In this document: positions 41,977 to 51,759 of the stretch, in pieces
Layout of the letters: each line of letters starts with the position of its first letter
Position numbering within the stretch: position 1 is the stretch's first letter
DNA from: Formosa sediminum
Lineage (GTDB): Bacteria > Bacteroidota > Bacteroidia > Flavobacteriales > Flavobacteriaceae
Assembly: GCF_007197735.1 (NCBI RefSeq)
Contig: NZ_CP041637.1
Coordinates: 3,567,001-3,631,000 of the forward strand
Length of the DNA: 64,000 nucleotides
Direction of reading: 5' to 3'
Notes under the pieces: generated by a model
The model's database searches: none
The model's input: the letters and a program-made list of their open reading frames with translations, nothing else
What the model was told of the DNA's origin: nothing
Program-made: the position numbers and the translations under genes

Positions 41977-44070
41977 ATGAGCAAAGGACTTTACATAGCC
42001 ACCTTAGAACCCGATAGTGGAAAATCGATCATTTCACTGGGTTTAATGCAAAATCTTTTAGGGAAAACTGCAAAAGTAGCCTATTTCAGGCCAATAATAG
42101 ACAAAATTGATGCTAATAAACGAGACAACCATATAGACACTTTATTATCTCATTTTAATCTAGATATTCCATATACTGAGACATATGCTTTAACAAGAAA
42201 TGAAATTGTACAAAACAGAAATGCAGGTAAAATTGGAGATTCTTTAGATCTTATTATTAAAAAATATAAGGCCTTAGAAGAAAAGTACGACTTTATTTTA
42301 GTTGAAGGTACAGATTTTCTTGGAGAAGGTACAGTATTCGAATTTGATTGGAATGTAAATATTGCTAAAAACTTAGGGCTACCCACAGTCATTGTAAGCA
42401 CGTGTGTAGATAAAACGTTGGAGGAATTTACTAACAATGCAGAAATGGCTTATAAAACTTTTAAAAGTCATGATGTAGAAGTTATCGGGTTAGTTGCCAA
42501 TAAAATTCAACCAGATAACATTCTTGTGCTTCAAAAAGCCGTGAGTGTATTTTTACCAGAAACGGTAGAGTTTTCTGCAATCCCAATGGTAAAATCTTTA
42601 GCCTCTCCTACTATGAAAGAGATTAAAGAAACATTAAATGGAAAAGTTCTTTTTGGCGAAGAACATTTAGGAAACTTATCTGGACGTTTTGCGGTAGGCG
42701 CTATGCAACTTCGTAATTTTATTACGCATTTGCACGAAGGTTCTGTAGTAATTACTCCTGGAGATCGTGCCGATTTAATATTAGGTTCGCTTCAGGCACA
42801 TGCATCAAGTAATTACCCTAATATATCTGGTATTATTTTAACCGGAGGTATCCTTCCTGAACCCTCTATATTAAAATTAATAGATGGCTTATCTACCGTA
42901 GTTCCTGTTATTTCTGTAAATCACGGAACCTTTAACACCACTCGTAAAATTGGAAACATTAAGTCTAATATTTATGCAGAAAGCAAAACAAAGATTTTAA
43001 CTTCTTTAGAAACGTTTCAAAAACACGTACGTGTAGAGAATTTATTAGAAAAGCTTACATCTTTTGAAAATAAAGTGACCACACCACGCATGTTTCAATA
43101 CAAATTAATTCAGAAGGCGCGTAAAGAGAAAAAACGTATTGTACTTCCAGAAGCTTCAGACCCAAGAATTTTAACAGCTGCAGCACGTTTAGAAGTTTTA
43201 GATTTAGTAGATATTATTCTTTTAGGTAACCCAAAAGAAATTAAGGAAAAAGTAACTGAACTTGGTTTAAGTTTAGACTACACTAAAACTAAAATTATTT
43301 TCCCTTCAGATTACGAAAATTTTGAAGACTACGTAGAAACATTTTACGAATTGCGTAAACATAAAAATGTAAACATGGATATGGCTAGAGACATCATGAA
43401 CGATGTGTCTTACTTTGGTACCATGATGATTTATAAAAATGATGCAGATGGTATGGTTTCTGGAGCAGTAAACACTACAGGACACACAATTTTACCAGCA
43501 TTACAGTTTATTAAAACCAAACCAGAATGCTCTATCGTTTCGTCTGTATTTTTTATGTGCTTAGACGACCGAGTATCTGTATTTGGTGACTGTGCCATTA
43601 ACCCTAATCCTAATGCAGCACAACTTGCAGAAATTGCAATTTCTTCAGCAAAAAGTTCTGCCGCATTTGGTATTGAACCACGCGTTGCCATGTTATCTTA
43701 TTCTTCTGGATCTTCAGGAAAAGGAGAAGATGTAGATAAAGTAAGAGAAGCTACAGAAATTGTTAGAGCACAATGTCCAGATCTTAAAATTGAAGGCCCA
43801 ATACAATACGACGCGGCAGTAGATTTAAAAGTAGGACAAAGTAAAATGCCTGGTTCAGAAGTTGCCGGACAAGCCACAGTACTTATTTTCCCTGACTTAA
43901 ATACAGGTAACAATACATATAAAGCCGTACAAAGAGAAACTGGTGCCTTAGCAATTGGACCAATGTTGCAAGGGCTAAACAAACCCGTTAACGATTTAAG
44001 TCGTGGTTGTACTATAGACGACATTTTAAATACAGTGATCTTAACAGCCATCCAAGCTCAAGGTATTTAA
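41977..44070 (+). CDS. pta: Phosphate acetyltransferase
   Basis: A 697-residue multidomain Pta that interconverts acetyl-CoA and acetyl phosphate. Residues about 1-200 are a P-loop-like domain (L-E-P-D-S-G-K-S), about 215-330 a DRTGG domain, and about 375-695 the catalytic PTA domain (R-I-V-L-P-E-A-S-D-P-R-I, A-V-N-T-T-G-H-T, Y-S-S-G-S-S-G-K-G, G-P-I-Q-Y-D-A-A-V). The long form is usual in this group. ackA follows 40 bp later, giving the acetate overflow/assimilation pathway. A weak -7 element (TAATTTCG, 41945-41952) lies before the start. Confidence 0.97.
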   Translation: MSKGLYIATLEPDSGKSIISLGLMQNLLGKTAKVAYFRPIIDKIDANKRDNHIDTLLSHFNLDIPYTETYALTRNEIVQNRNAGKIGDSLDLIIKKYKALEEKYDFILVEGTDFLGEGTVFEFDWNVNIAKNLGLPTVIVSTCVDKTLEEFTNNAEMAYKTFKSHDVEVIGLVANKIQPDNILVLQKAVSVFLPETVEFSAIPMVKSLASPTMKEIKETLNGKVLFGEEHLGNLSGRFAVGAMQLRNFITHLHEGSVVITPGDRADLILGSLQAHASSNYPNISGIILTGGILPEPSILKLIDGLSTVVPVISVNHGTFNTTRKIGNIKSNIYAESKTKILTSLETFQKHVRVENLLEKLTSFENKVTTPRMFQYKLIQKARKEKKRIVLPEASDPRILTAAARLEVLDLVDIILLGNPKEIKEKVTELGLSLDYTKTKIIFPSDYENFEDYVETFYELRKHKNVNMDMARDIMNDVSYFGTMMIYKNDADGMVSGAVNTTGHTILPALQFIKTKPECSIVSSVFFMCLDDRVSVFGDCAINPNPNAAQLAEIAISSAKSSAAFGIEPRVAMLSYSSGSSGKGEDVDKVREATEIVRAQCPDLKIEGPIQYDAAVDLKVGQSKMPGSEVAGQATVLIFPDLNTGNNTYKAVQRETGALAIGPMLQGLNKPVNDLSRGCTIDDILNTVILTAIQAQGI

Positions 44071-44110
44071 TCTTAAAAACTGAAAATAAACTAAAAACAA
44101 AAAAACAAAC

Positions 44111-45313
44111 ATGAAAATTCTTGTAATTAATTCTGGTAGTTCTTCTATCAAGTTTCAACTTATCGAGATGCCTTCAGAAACCGTAGTTGCTTCTGGACTG
44201 GTAGAGCGTATTGGCCTAGAAGATGGAGCTATACATTATAAACATTTAACAGACAAAGTATCCTTAACATTACCTATTCCTAATCATGCAACAGGTTTAG
44301 CTGAAGTAGCTAAATTATTGATGAATGAAAAAACAGGCGTTATTAAAGACGTTGCAGAAATAGATCTTGTGGGACACCGTGTGGTTCATGGTGGAAAAAA
44401 ATTCTCTGATCCTGTTGAAGTTACTCAAGAAATTAAAGACAAAATCCGTGACTTATTTTTATTAGCTCCATTACACAATCCACCAAATTTAGATGGTATT
44501 GAAGTTGCAGAAAAAATATTTACAAAATCTAAACAAATAGCACTTTTCGACACAGCTTTTCATCAAACCTTACCAGCAGTTGCGTATAAATATGCTATTT
44601 CAAATAAATTTTTAACCGAAGACAACGTTCGTGTTTATGGGTTCCATGGGTTATCTCATAAATATGTTACAGACCGTGCGGTAGAAATTCTAGATAAACC
44701 AGATGCAAAATTAATTTCTATACATCTTGGTAATGGTTGTAGTATGACAGCTGTTAAGGACGGGCAAAGTTTAGATCATACTTTAGGTTTCGGACCTAAC
44801 GATGGTTTAATTATGGGAACACGTAGTGGTGCTATAGATCAATCTGTTATCTTTTTCTTAATGGATAAGTATAACTATACTAAAGATGAAATAATTACTA
44901 TTTTATCTAAAGAAAGTGGTATGTTAGGCTTAACAGGTTACAGCGATTTACGCGATATTGAAGCGCAAGCAGAACAAGGCAATAAAGATTGTATTTTGGC
45001 TTTAGAAATGAATGCTTACCGTGTTAAAAAATTTATTGGTGCTTACACAGCTGCGCTAAATGGTTTAGATGCTATTATATTTACAGCTGGTATTGGAGAA
45101 AACAGTGCTACAATAAGAAAAATGATTTGCGACCAAATGGATTATTTTGGCATTGATTTAGACGACACTTTAAATGCAGAACGTTTACCAAATGCTAGAT
45201 TTATAAATACAGCAAATTCTAAAACTAAAATTTTAATAGTTCCTACTAACGAAGAACTTGAGATAGCTACAGAATGTTATTCTCTTTATAAAGAAAAGAC
45301 AGTAACTGTATAA
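44111..45313 (+). CDS. ackA: Acetate kinase
   Basis: A 400-residue ASKHA-fold kinase making ATP and acetate from acetyl phosphate. Visible signatures are N-S-G-S-S-S-I-K-F at the start, D-T-A-F-H-Q-T-L-P, G-F-H-G-L-S-H-K-Y-V and F-T-A-G-I-G-E-N near the C-terminus. Length is standard. It is cotranscribed with pta and followed by a strong terminator shared with the converging recQ gene. Confidence 0.98.
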   Translation: MKILVINSGSSSIKFQLIEMPSETVVASGLVERIGLEDGAIHYKHLTDKVSLTLPIPNHATGLAEVAKLLMNEKTGVIKDVAEIDLVGHRVVHGGKKFSDPVEVTQEIKDKIRDLFLLAPLHNPPNLDGIEVAEKIFTKSKQIALFDTAFHQTLPAVAYKYAISNKFLTEDNVRVYGFHGLSHKYVTDRAVEILDKPDAKLISIHLGNGCSMTAVKDGQSLDHTLGFGPNDGLIMGTRSGAIDQSVIFFLMDKYNYTKDEIITILSKESGMLGLTGYSDLRDIEAQAEQGNKDCILALEMNAYRVKKFIGAYTAALNGLDAIIFTAGIGENSATIRKMICDQMDYFGIDLDDTLNAERLPNARFINTANSKTKILIVPTNEELEIATECYSLYKEKTVTV

Positions 45314-45319
45314 TTATAA

Positions 45320-45350
45320 AAAAGCCTCGTTTAAATAAACGAGGCTTTTT
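45320..45350. terminator. Bidirectional terminator between ackA and recQ
   Basis: The inverted repeat GCCTCGTTTA/TAAACGAGGC (45324-45333, 45336-45345), flanked by A and T runs, lies between converging genes. Confidence 0.85.
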
Positions 45351-45379
45351 TTATATTCTTTTAAATTAAAAAGTATCAT

Positions 45380-47581
45380 TTAATTTGCGACTTCACTTAT
45401 AAATTTAATTCGACATAAGCGTAATTCTTCATCGTCATAATCACCATCAAACTCTTCAATAGCAACATCTATTTTATCGGTTTCAGATTCCATAAAATAA
45501 TCATGAATTTCTTCTTGTTGATCTTCATCTAAAATATCATCAATCCAATAAGAAATGTTCAATTTTGTTCCAGAAAAAACAATAGCTTCCATTTCTTTTA
45601 TAAAATCTTTCATTTCCATCCCCTTTGCTGTTGCAATATCATCTAATGGTAGTTTTCTATCTATACTTTGAATTATATATAGTTTCAAAGAAGAATTTGT
45701 TCCTGTAGATTTAACAACCAAATCGTCTGGACGCATAATATCATGCTCTTCAACGTATTCTGCTATTAATTTCACAAAATCCTTACCATACTTTTTGGCT
45801 TTTCCCTCTCCGACACCATGCACATTAGAAAGCTCTGCAATAGTCATAGGATACTTGAGCGCCATATCTTCTAAAGATGGATCTTGAAAAATAACAAATG
45901 GAGGGACACCTAATTTTTTAGCATTGGTTTTACGTAAATCTTTTAACATACGCATTAGTGTGGCATCTGTAGTCGCAGCACCACCTTTTACTGCAGTAAC
46001 TGTACCTTCTTCTGTTTCTTCACTAAATACGTGATCCTCTGTCATCATAAATGAACTAGGATTGTCAATAAAATCCATGCCAGACGGATTAAGCTTTAAA
46101 ACACCATAGGTTTCAATATCCTTTTTTAAGTATCCAGCAACTAAAACCTGACGTAATAGTGCCATCCAATATTTACTTTCATGATGTTTCCCTGAACCAA
46201 AAAATGATTGCTCATCTGTTTTATGGGACTTAATTAAAGCATTTGTTTTTCCTACAATTACACTTACTAAATCTTTAGATTTATATTTTTCTTTTGTTTT
46301 ACTCACTATATCTAGAAGTAAAACAACATCGTCTTTAGCTTCTTTTTGCTTTTTAGGATGACGCACATTATCATCCATATCTCCACCTTCTCCAGTTTCG
46401 TTATCAAATTCTTCACCAAAATAATGAAGAATAAATTTACGTCTGGAAATAGAGGTTTCGGCAAAAGCGACCACTTCTTGAAGTAGAGCATGACCAATTT
46501 CTTGTTCGGCTACAGGTTTTCCAGACATGAATTTTTCTAGTTTTTCAATATCTTTATATGCATAATAAGCTAGACAGTGGCCTTCGCCTCCATCACGACC
46601 TGCACGACCTGTTTCTTGGTAGTAACTCTCTATACTCTTAGGAATATCATGATGAATAACAAAACGCACATCGGGCTTATCGATCCCCATACCAAATGCA
46701 ATAGTTGCCACAACAACATCTACATCTTCCATTAAAAACATGTCCTGATGTTTAACACGAGTTTTGGCATCTAACCCAGCGTGATATGGTAATGCTTTTA
46801 TACCATTTACTTGTAAAACTTGTGCTAACTCTTCTACACGCTTTCTGCTCAAACAATATATTATACCAGATTTTCCTTCGTTTTGTTTTACAAATCGAAT
46901 AATATCGCTATCTACCTGTTTAGTTTTTGGACGTACTTCGTAATATAAATTAGGTCTGTTAAATGATGCTTTAAATGTCTGAGCATCACTTATTCCTAAG
47001 TTTTTAAGAATATCTTCCTGTACCTTAGGTGTTGCTGTTGCCGTAAGACCAATAATAGGTATATTGTCTCCTATACGTTTAATAATATGTCTTAAATTTC
47101 TGTATTCTGGTCTAAAATCATGACCCCATTCACTAATACAATGGGCTTCATCTATAGCCATAAACGAAATTTTTACAGAACGCAAAAACTCAACATTTTC
47201 CTCTTTAGTTAAAGATTCCGGAGCAACATAAAGTAGTTTAGTTACGCTATCTGTAATATCTTGCTTTACACGTTTAACCTCCGTTTTATTTAAAGACGAG
47301 TTTAATACGTGTGCAATTCCTTCTTCATTAGAGATCCCACGAATGGCATCTACTTGATTTTTCATTAAGGCGATTAAAGGTGAAACAATAATCGCTGTGC
47401 CTTCTTGCATTAAAGCTGGAAGTTGGTAACATAAAGATTTACCGCCACCAGTAGGCATAATAACAAATGTATTCTGACCACTTAAAATACTTTTAACAAC
47501 AGATTCTTGCAAGCCTTTAAAGGCATTAAATCCAAAATGTTTTTTAAGAGCAGAATGCAAGTCAATTTCAACTTTAGACAT
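45380..47581 (-). CDS. recQ: ATP-dependent DNA helicase RecQ
   Basis: A 733-residue superfamily 2 helicase for recombination repair. The helicase core (1-340) has M-P-T-G-G-G-K-S-L-C, D-E-A-H and the aromatic-rich loop around H-C-I-S-E-W-G-H-D-F-R, and Q-E-T-G-R-A-G-R-D-G. A RecQ C-terminal region follows, but the usual Cys4 zinc site is not apparent. An HRDC-like segment lies at about 545-620 (P-P-F-V-I-F-Q-D-P-S-L-E), and an acidic C-terminal extension ends the protein. Flavobacterial RecQ proteins commonly carry such tails. Confidence 0.95.
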   Translation of the reverse strand: MSKVEIDLHSALKKHFGFNAFKGLQESVVKSILSGQNTFVIMPTGGGKSLCYQLPALMQEGTAIIVSPLIALMKNQVDAIRGISNEEGIAHVLNSSLNKTEVKRVKQDITDSVTKLLYVAPESLTKEENVEFLRSVKISFMAIDEAHCISEWGHDFRPEYRNLRHIIKRIGDNIPIIGLTATATPKVQEDILKNLGISDAQTFKASFNRPNLYYEVRPKTKQVDSDIIRFVKQNEGKSGIIYCLSRKRVEELAQVLQVNGIKALPYHAGLDAKTRVKHQDMFLMEDVDVVVATIAFGMGIDKPDVRFVIHHDIPKSIESYYQETGRAGRDGGEGHCLAYYAYKDIEKLEKFMSGKPVAEQEIGHALLQEVVAFAETSISRRKFILHYFGEEFDNETGEGGDMDDNVRHPKKQKEAKDDVVLLLDIVSKTKEKYKSKDLVSVIVGKTNALIKSHKTDEQSFFGSGKHHESKYWMALLRQVLVAGYLKKDIETYGVLKLNPSGMDFIDNPSSFMMTEDHVFSEETEEGTVTAVKGGAATTDATLMRMLKDLRKTNAKKLGVPPFVIFQDPSLEDMALKYPMTIAELSNVHGVGEGKAKKYGKDFVKLIAEYVEEHDIMRPDDLVVKSTGTNSSLKLYIIQSIDRKLPLDDIATAKGMEMKDFIKEMEAIVFSGTKLNISYWIDDILDEDQQEEIHDYFMESETDKIDVAIEEFDGDYDDEELRLCRIKFISEVAN

Positions 47582-47681
47582 GTACTTTTTTTATATTAGT
47601 TTACATATTTATTACAGCGAAAAAAACCTAGGCTATTAGTTAATTCGTTGTATTTTGAGAACCTTCAATGTTTTTTTTCGT

Positions 47682-47689
47682 TAGTTTTG
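47682..47689 (+). promoter_or_regulatory. Candidate -7 box of the KpsF-tatC operon
   Basis: TAGTTTTG matches TAnnTTTG, about 95 bp before the TTG start of the isomerase gene. A TTTG 24 bp upstream is a poor -33 candidate. Confidence 0.35.
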
Positions 47690-47784
47690 CAAAACAAATC
47701 TAAGCGATTTTTTTTTTAAAAAGCTCGTTTATTTTTAAAGGTAATAAAATCTTTAAAAGGATTAACTTAAAAAAACATTAAATT

Positions 47785-48753
47785 TTGAATAAACACCAAA
47801 CCATCATAAACTCTGCCAATCAAGTCTTTGAGTTAGAAGGTCAAGCTATATTAAATTTAAAATCTTATATAAATGACAGTTTTGTAGCCGTTGTAGACCT
47901 TATTTATAAATCTAAAGGTCGTATAATAATTACGGGTATAGGTAAAAGCGCCATTATAGGAACCAAGATTGTTGCCACACTAAATTCTACCGGAACACCT
48001 GCCGTTTTTATGCATGCAGCCGAGGCTATACATGGAGATTTAGGGCTTATTTTAAAAGATGATATTGTAATTTGTATTTCTAAAAGTGGAAATACTCCAG
48101 AAATAAAAGTTTTAATTCCTTTAATAAAAAGTGCACAAAACACCTTAATAGCTATTACCGGAAATGAAGATTCTTTTTTAGGTCAACATTGTGATTATTT
48201 TTTAAACACTTATGTTGAAAAAGAAGCTTGCCCTCTAAATTTAGCACCTACAACAAGTACTACAGCTCAATTAGCAATGGGAGACGCACTTGCTGTTTGC
48301 CTATTAGAGATTCGTGGTTTTTCTAGCAGGGATTTTGCTAAATATCATCCTGGAGGCGCTTTAGGGAAAAAATTATATTTACGCGTTATAGATATATCTA
48401 GCCAGAATAATAAACCTCAAGTACAACCAGAAACCAATATTAAAGAGGTAATTATGGAAATATCTAAAAATATGCTTGGCGTAACAGCAGTAATAGAATC
48501 CAATAAAGTTGTGGGCATTATTACTGATGGTGATTTAAGACGTATGTTATCTAAAACAGATAATTTTATAAGCTTAACCGCTAAAGATATTATGGGTAAG
48601 TCTCCTAAAATTATTAACGAAAACGAAATGGCTATTAAAGCTTTAGAACTTATGGAAACTAACGACATCTCTCAATTACTTGTTTCAGATAATGATGGTG
48701 ACTATGCGGGTGTTGTTCACATTCACGATTTAATAAAAGAAGGCATTATATAA
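47785..48753 (+). CDS. KpsF/GutQ family arabinose-5-phosphate isomerase
   Basis: A 322-residue sugar-phosphate isomerase, probably D-arabinose-5-phosphate isomerase for KDO synthesis. The SIS domain (about 38-175) has G-I-G-K-S-A-I-I-G, then H-A-A-E-A-I-H-G-D-L-G and S-K-S-G-N-T-P-E; two CBS domains fill about 200-322. The start is TTG, because no ATG occurs at the expected N-terminus. Its stop codon overlaps the tatC start (TAATG), so translation of the two is coupled. Confidence 0.9.
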   Translation: MNKHQTIINSANQVFELEGQAILNLKSYINDSFVAVVDLIYKSKGRIIITGIGKSAIIGTKIVATLNSTGTPAVFMHAAEAIHGDLGLILKDDIVICISKSGNTPEIKVLIPLIKSAQNTLIAITGNEDSFLGQHCDYFLNTYVEKEACPLNLAPTTSTTAQLAMGDALAVCLLEIRGFSSRDFAKYHPGGALGKKLYLRVIDISSQNNKPQVQPETNIKEVIMEISKNMLGVTAVIESNKVVGIITDGDLRRMLSKTDNFISLTAKDIMGKSPKIINENEMAIKALELMETNDISQLLVSDNDGDYAGVVHIHDLIKEGII

Positions 48754-49589
48754 TGGCAAAGAAAAAAAATGTTAACGAGATGTCTTTTTTAGATCATCTT
48801 GAAGATTTAAGATGGCATTTAATTCGTGCAACACTAGCAGTTATGATTGCTGCTGTTTTGGCGTTTTTAGCAAAAGGGTTTATTTTTGATACTCTTATTT
48901 TTGGACCTACCCAACCTACTTTTTTTACTTATGATATTTTATGTAAAATCTCTAATGCTTTAGGATTAGATGATAGTTTCTGTTTTAATGAAGCTGCTTT
49001 TGAAATACAAAGTAGAACTATGGCTGGGCAGTTTTCTGCACATATTTGGACGGCTATAACAGCTGGATTTATTATATCCTTTCCTTATATTCTGTATGAA
49101 TTATGGAGATTTATAAGTCCTGGAATGCACCCTAATGAACGTAAAAATTCTAGAGGTTTTATAATAATTTCATCTATTCTTTTCTTTTTAGGAGTACTAT
49201 TTGGCTATTATGTAATTTGTCCGTTATCTATTAACTTTCTTGGGACATATCAGGTAAGTAGTAAAGTACATAACGATTTTGATTTAAGTAGTTATATTAG
49301 TTTAATACGGTCTTCTGTTATTGCCTGTGGTATAATATTCGAGCTTCCTATAATTATTTATTTCTTAGCTAAAGTGGGCATTATAACTCCAGAATTCTTA
49401 AAAAAATACAGAAAATTTGCTCTTGTGATTGTTTTAATTGTTTCAGCAATAATTACACCACCAGATATTGCAAGTCAAGTTATAGTTGCTATTCCTGTGT
49501 TAATTCTATATGAAGTAAGTATTGTTATCGCTAAATTTGTAACCCGAAAAGAACGATCTAAATCTAAAGCAATAAAAAATGTCAGATAA
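48753..49589 (+). CDS. tatC: Sec-independent translocase subunit TatC
   Basis: A 278-residue inner-membrane protein with six hydrophobic segments. Landmarks are S-F-L-D-H-L-E-D-L-R at the cytoplasmic N-terminus, a long first periplasmic loop (about residues 48-95) and F-E-L-P-I-I-I-Y-F-L in the later segments. It recognises twin-arginine signal peptides and exports folded proteins. A TatA-like gene is not adjacent. It overlaps the isomerase gene by one base and the next gene by 11 bp. Confidence 0.96.
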   Translation: MAKKKNVNEMSFLDHLEDLRWHLIRATLAVMIAAVLAFLAKGFIFDTLIFGPTQPTFFTYDILCKISNALGLDDSFCFNEAAFEIQSRTMAGQFSAHIWTAITAGFIISFPYILYELWRFISPGMHPNERKNSRGFIIISSILFFLGVLFGYYVICPLSINFLGTYQVSSKVHNDFDLSSYISLIRSSVIACGIIFELPIIIYFLAKVGIITPEFLKKYRKFALVIVLIVSAIITPPDIASQVIVAIPVLILYEVSIVIAKFVTRKERSKSKAIKNVR

Positions 49590-49929
49590 TATAACCGAAT
49601 TTAACGACTACAGAGCCAAAATGAATGATCGCATTTTGAGCGATGATAACAAAATTATAAAACGTATTTTTAATTTAGACACCAATGCGTATCAAGCTGG
49701 AGCTCTAGATGTTAAAACTAAAGAATTACTAGGTCTTGTAGCATCTACGGTTTTACGTTGTGATGATTGTGTGAAGTATCATTTAGAGACAGCATACAAA
49801 TCAGGTTTAACACGTGCAGAAGTTGTAGAAGCGTTAAGTATTGCTACACTTGTGGGAGGTACTATTGTAATTCCGCATTTACGTCGTGCCTATGAGTTTT
49901 GGGACGAGCTAGAAGCTCAAGACGCATAA
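49579..49929 (+). CDS. Carboxymuconolactone decarboxylase family protein (AhpD-like)
   Basis: A 116-residue small helical protein of the CMD/AhpD superfamily. The redox motif C-D-D-C-V-x2-H is present (residues about 55-62), followed by G-L-T-R-A-E-V-V-E-A-L. It probably acts as a thiol-dependent peroxidase-type enzyme, but the true activity is unproved. It is the third gene of the isomerase-tatC operon, with an 11-bp overlap, and a clear terminator stands 24 bp after it. Confidence 0.9.
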   Translation: MSDNITEFNDYRAKMNDRILSDDNKIIKRIFNLDTNAYQAGALDVKTKELLGLVASTVLRCDDCVKYHLETAYKSGLTRAEVVEALSIATLVGGTIVIPHLRRAYEFWDELEAQDA

Positions 49930-49952
49930 ATATTACCAATGCTATAAAATTA

Positions 49953-49991
49953 GAAGTGCTAATTTCATTACTTTAGCACTTCACTTTTTTT
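49953..49991 (+). terminator. Terminator after the AhpD-like gene
   Basis: GAAGTGCTAA (49953-49962) pairs perfectly with TTAGCACTTC (49973-49982), followed by T6-7 from 49985. lptB starts only about 25 bp later, so lptB either has a promoter within or near this hairpin or depends on read-through. Confidence 0.75.
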
Positions 49992-50014
49992 AATCAGATA
50001 AAAAACGCCCAAAC

Positions 50015-50755
50015 GTGAAATTAAAAGCAGAACATTTAATGAAGTCCTATAACGGACGAAAAGTTGTAAAAGATGTCTCTTTAGAGGTTAATCAAGGTGA
50101 AATTGTAGGATTACTTGGCCCTAACGGTGCAGGAAAAACCACATCTTTTTATATGATTGTTGGCTTAGTTAAACCTAACGGCGGAACCATTTATTTAGAA
50201 GATAAAGAAATAACCAAGTATCCCATGTATAAACGTGCACAAAACGGAATTGGGTATTTGGCACAAGAAGCATCTGTTTTTAGAAAACTAAGTATTGAAG
50301 ACAATATTTTAAGTGTATTACAACTTACCAAATTAAGTAAGAAAGAGCAACTCATGAAAATGGAATCGCTTATTGAAGAATTTAGTTTAGGGCATATTCG
50401 TAAAAACCGAGGCGATTTATTATCTGGAGGAGAACGCAGACGTACAGAAATTGCACGTGCACTTGCTACCGACCCTAATTTTATTCTATTAGACGAACCT
50501 TTTGCTGGAGTAGACCCCGTGGCTGTAGAAGACATTCAGCGTATTGTAGCACAATTAACTAAAAAAAATATTGGTATATTAATTACAGACCACAACGTAC
50601 AAGAAACATTAGCGATTACAGATAGAACATACCTAATGTTTGAAGGTGGTATCTTAAAAGCTGGTAAACCTGAAGAACTTGCAGAAGACGAAATGGTGCG
50701 TAAAGTATATCTAGGTCAGAATTTTGAGCTACGTAGAAAGAAATTAGATTTTTAA
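50015..50755 (+). CDS. lptB: LPS export ABC transporter ATPase LptB
   Basis: A 246-residue ATPase that drives lipopolysaccharide extraction by LptFG. It has Walker A G-P-N-G-A-G-K-T, signature L-S-G-G-E-R-R-R, Walker [14 protein letters not shown] and a switch histidine in I-T-D-H-N-V-Q-E. The L-S-G-G-E-R-R-R form and P-F-A-G-V-D are typical of LptB among ABC ATPases. The start codon is GTG. No other lpt gene lies nearby. Confidence 0.95.
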   Translation: MKLKAEHLMKSYNGRKVVKDVSLEVNQGEIVGLLGPNGAGKTTSFYMIVGLVKPNGGTIYLEDKEITKYPMYKRAQNGIGYLAQEASVFRKLSIEDNILSVLQLTKLSKKEQLMKMESLIEEFSLGHIRKNRGDLLSGGERRRTEIARALATDPNFILLDEPFAGVDPVAVEDIQRIVAQLTKKNIGILITDHNVQETLAITDRTYLMFEGGILKAGKPEELAEDEMVRKVYLGQNFELRRKKLDF

Positions 50756-50802
50756 ATCGTTCATCTTTATTTATATACGACTTCTATTCAACACAATAAA
50801 TA

Positions 50803-51666
50803 TCATTCTAAAAGAAAAGAAACTGCAGACTCAGTAATCTTAGAATCCTTTTGTCTAGGCTTAGCAAGCAAAACATTGGTAGTAAAATTACAATCTAAAT
50901 CTACAAAAGAGAGTTCTGGATAGTTATGACTCTTTTTTAAACTTCTAGGTATAATAGAAACCCCTAAACCATTTCTCACTAATTGAATGATAGAGTTTAT
51001 ATTATTAGATTCGTGAACAATGTTTGGCACAAATCCATATTTAGCACATATTTCTAATAATGCATTATAATAACTAGGAGCATAATCTTTGTTAAAAAAG
51101 ACAAAGACTTCATTTTTAAACTCACTTAAATCACCGGATTTATTTATTTTATTAGCGTTAAAAATCAACACATAAGAATCTTTAAACCAAAGTTTCGAAT
51201 CTATTTTTGTAGATACTAAAGGTGCTCTTACAATTCCTAAATCTAGTTTATTTTGCTCTAATGCTAAAATTTGCTTCACTGTTGAAACTTCATATAATTT
51301 TATATTGAGATAGGGATATTTCTGTGTTAAAAACTGAACAAGATTTGTAATAGTTTCTGGACATATAGAACTAATATACCCAATCTTATACACGCCATTT
51401 ACATGCTCTGAAATCTTTTTAGTTTCTAAGACTATAGCTTCTAAATCTTGTAAATGCTTTGTTAGTTCTTGATTAAAATATGCTCCTGCAGCTGTTAACA
51501 TCACTTTTTTATTACTCCTATCGAATAGCTCTACACCAATCTCATTTTCAAGCTCCTTAATCTGTCTACTCAATGGCGGTTGTGAAATACAAAGTACTTC
51601 AGATGCTTTTGTAAAATTTAATTCTTTAGCAACCGCTAAGAAATAGCGTAAATGTCTCAATTCCAT
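50803..51666 (-). CDS. LysR family transcriptional regulator
   Basis: A 287-residue regulator. Residues 1-60 form the winged helix-turn-helix (L-R-H-L-R-Y-F-L-A-V-A, L-C-I-S-Q-P-P-L-S-R-Q-I), and the rest is a two-lobed effector-binding domain with weak hydrophobic strands. It is transcribed away from a methyltransferase gene; the two starts are 93 bp apart. A pair of near-identical sites lies between them, so the regulator probably controls that gene and itself. The effector is unknown. Confidence 0.95.
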   Translation of the reverse strand: MELRHLRYFLAVAKELNFTKASEVLCISQPPLSRQIKELENEIGVELFDRSNKKVMLTAAGAYFNQELTKHLQDLEAIVLETKKISEHVNGVYKIGYISSICPETITNLVQFLTQKYPYLNIKLYEVSTVKQILALEQNKLDLGIVRAPLVSTKIDSKLWFKDSYVLIFNANKINKSGDLSEFKNEVFVFFNKDYAPSYYNALLEICAKYGFVPNIVHESNNINSIIQLVRNGLGVSIIPRSLKKSHNYPELSFVDLDCNFTTNVLLAKPRQKDSKITESAVSFLLE

Positions 51667-51668
51667 AT

Positions 51669-51716
51669 AATACTTTTTAAGTATAAATAAATGACAAAAT
51701 AAGTCTTTTTAAGTAT
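51669..51716. repeat. Two direct-repeat sites in the LysR/methyltransferase gap
   Basis: AATACTTTTTAAGTAT (51669-51684) and AAGTCTTTTTAAGTAT (51701-51716) agree at 14 of 16 positions and start 32 bp apart, about three helical turns. The first contains a perfect ATACTT-TTT-AAGTAT palindrome. They fit LysR-type binding and activation sites. Confidence 0.55.
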
Positions 51717-51759
51717 TATTTATAACAATTACTTTTGAAAAAACTTATATAATCAATTT

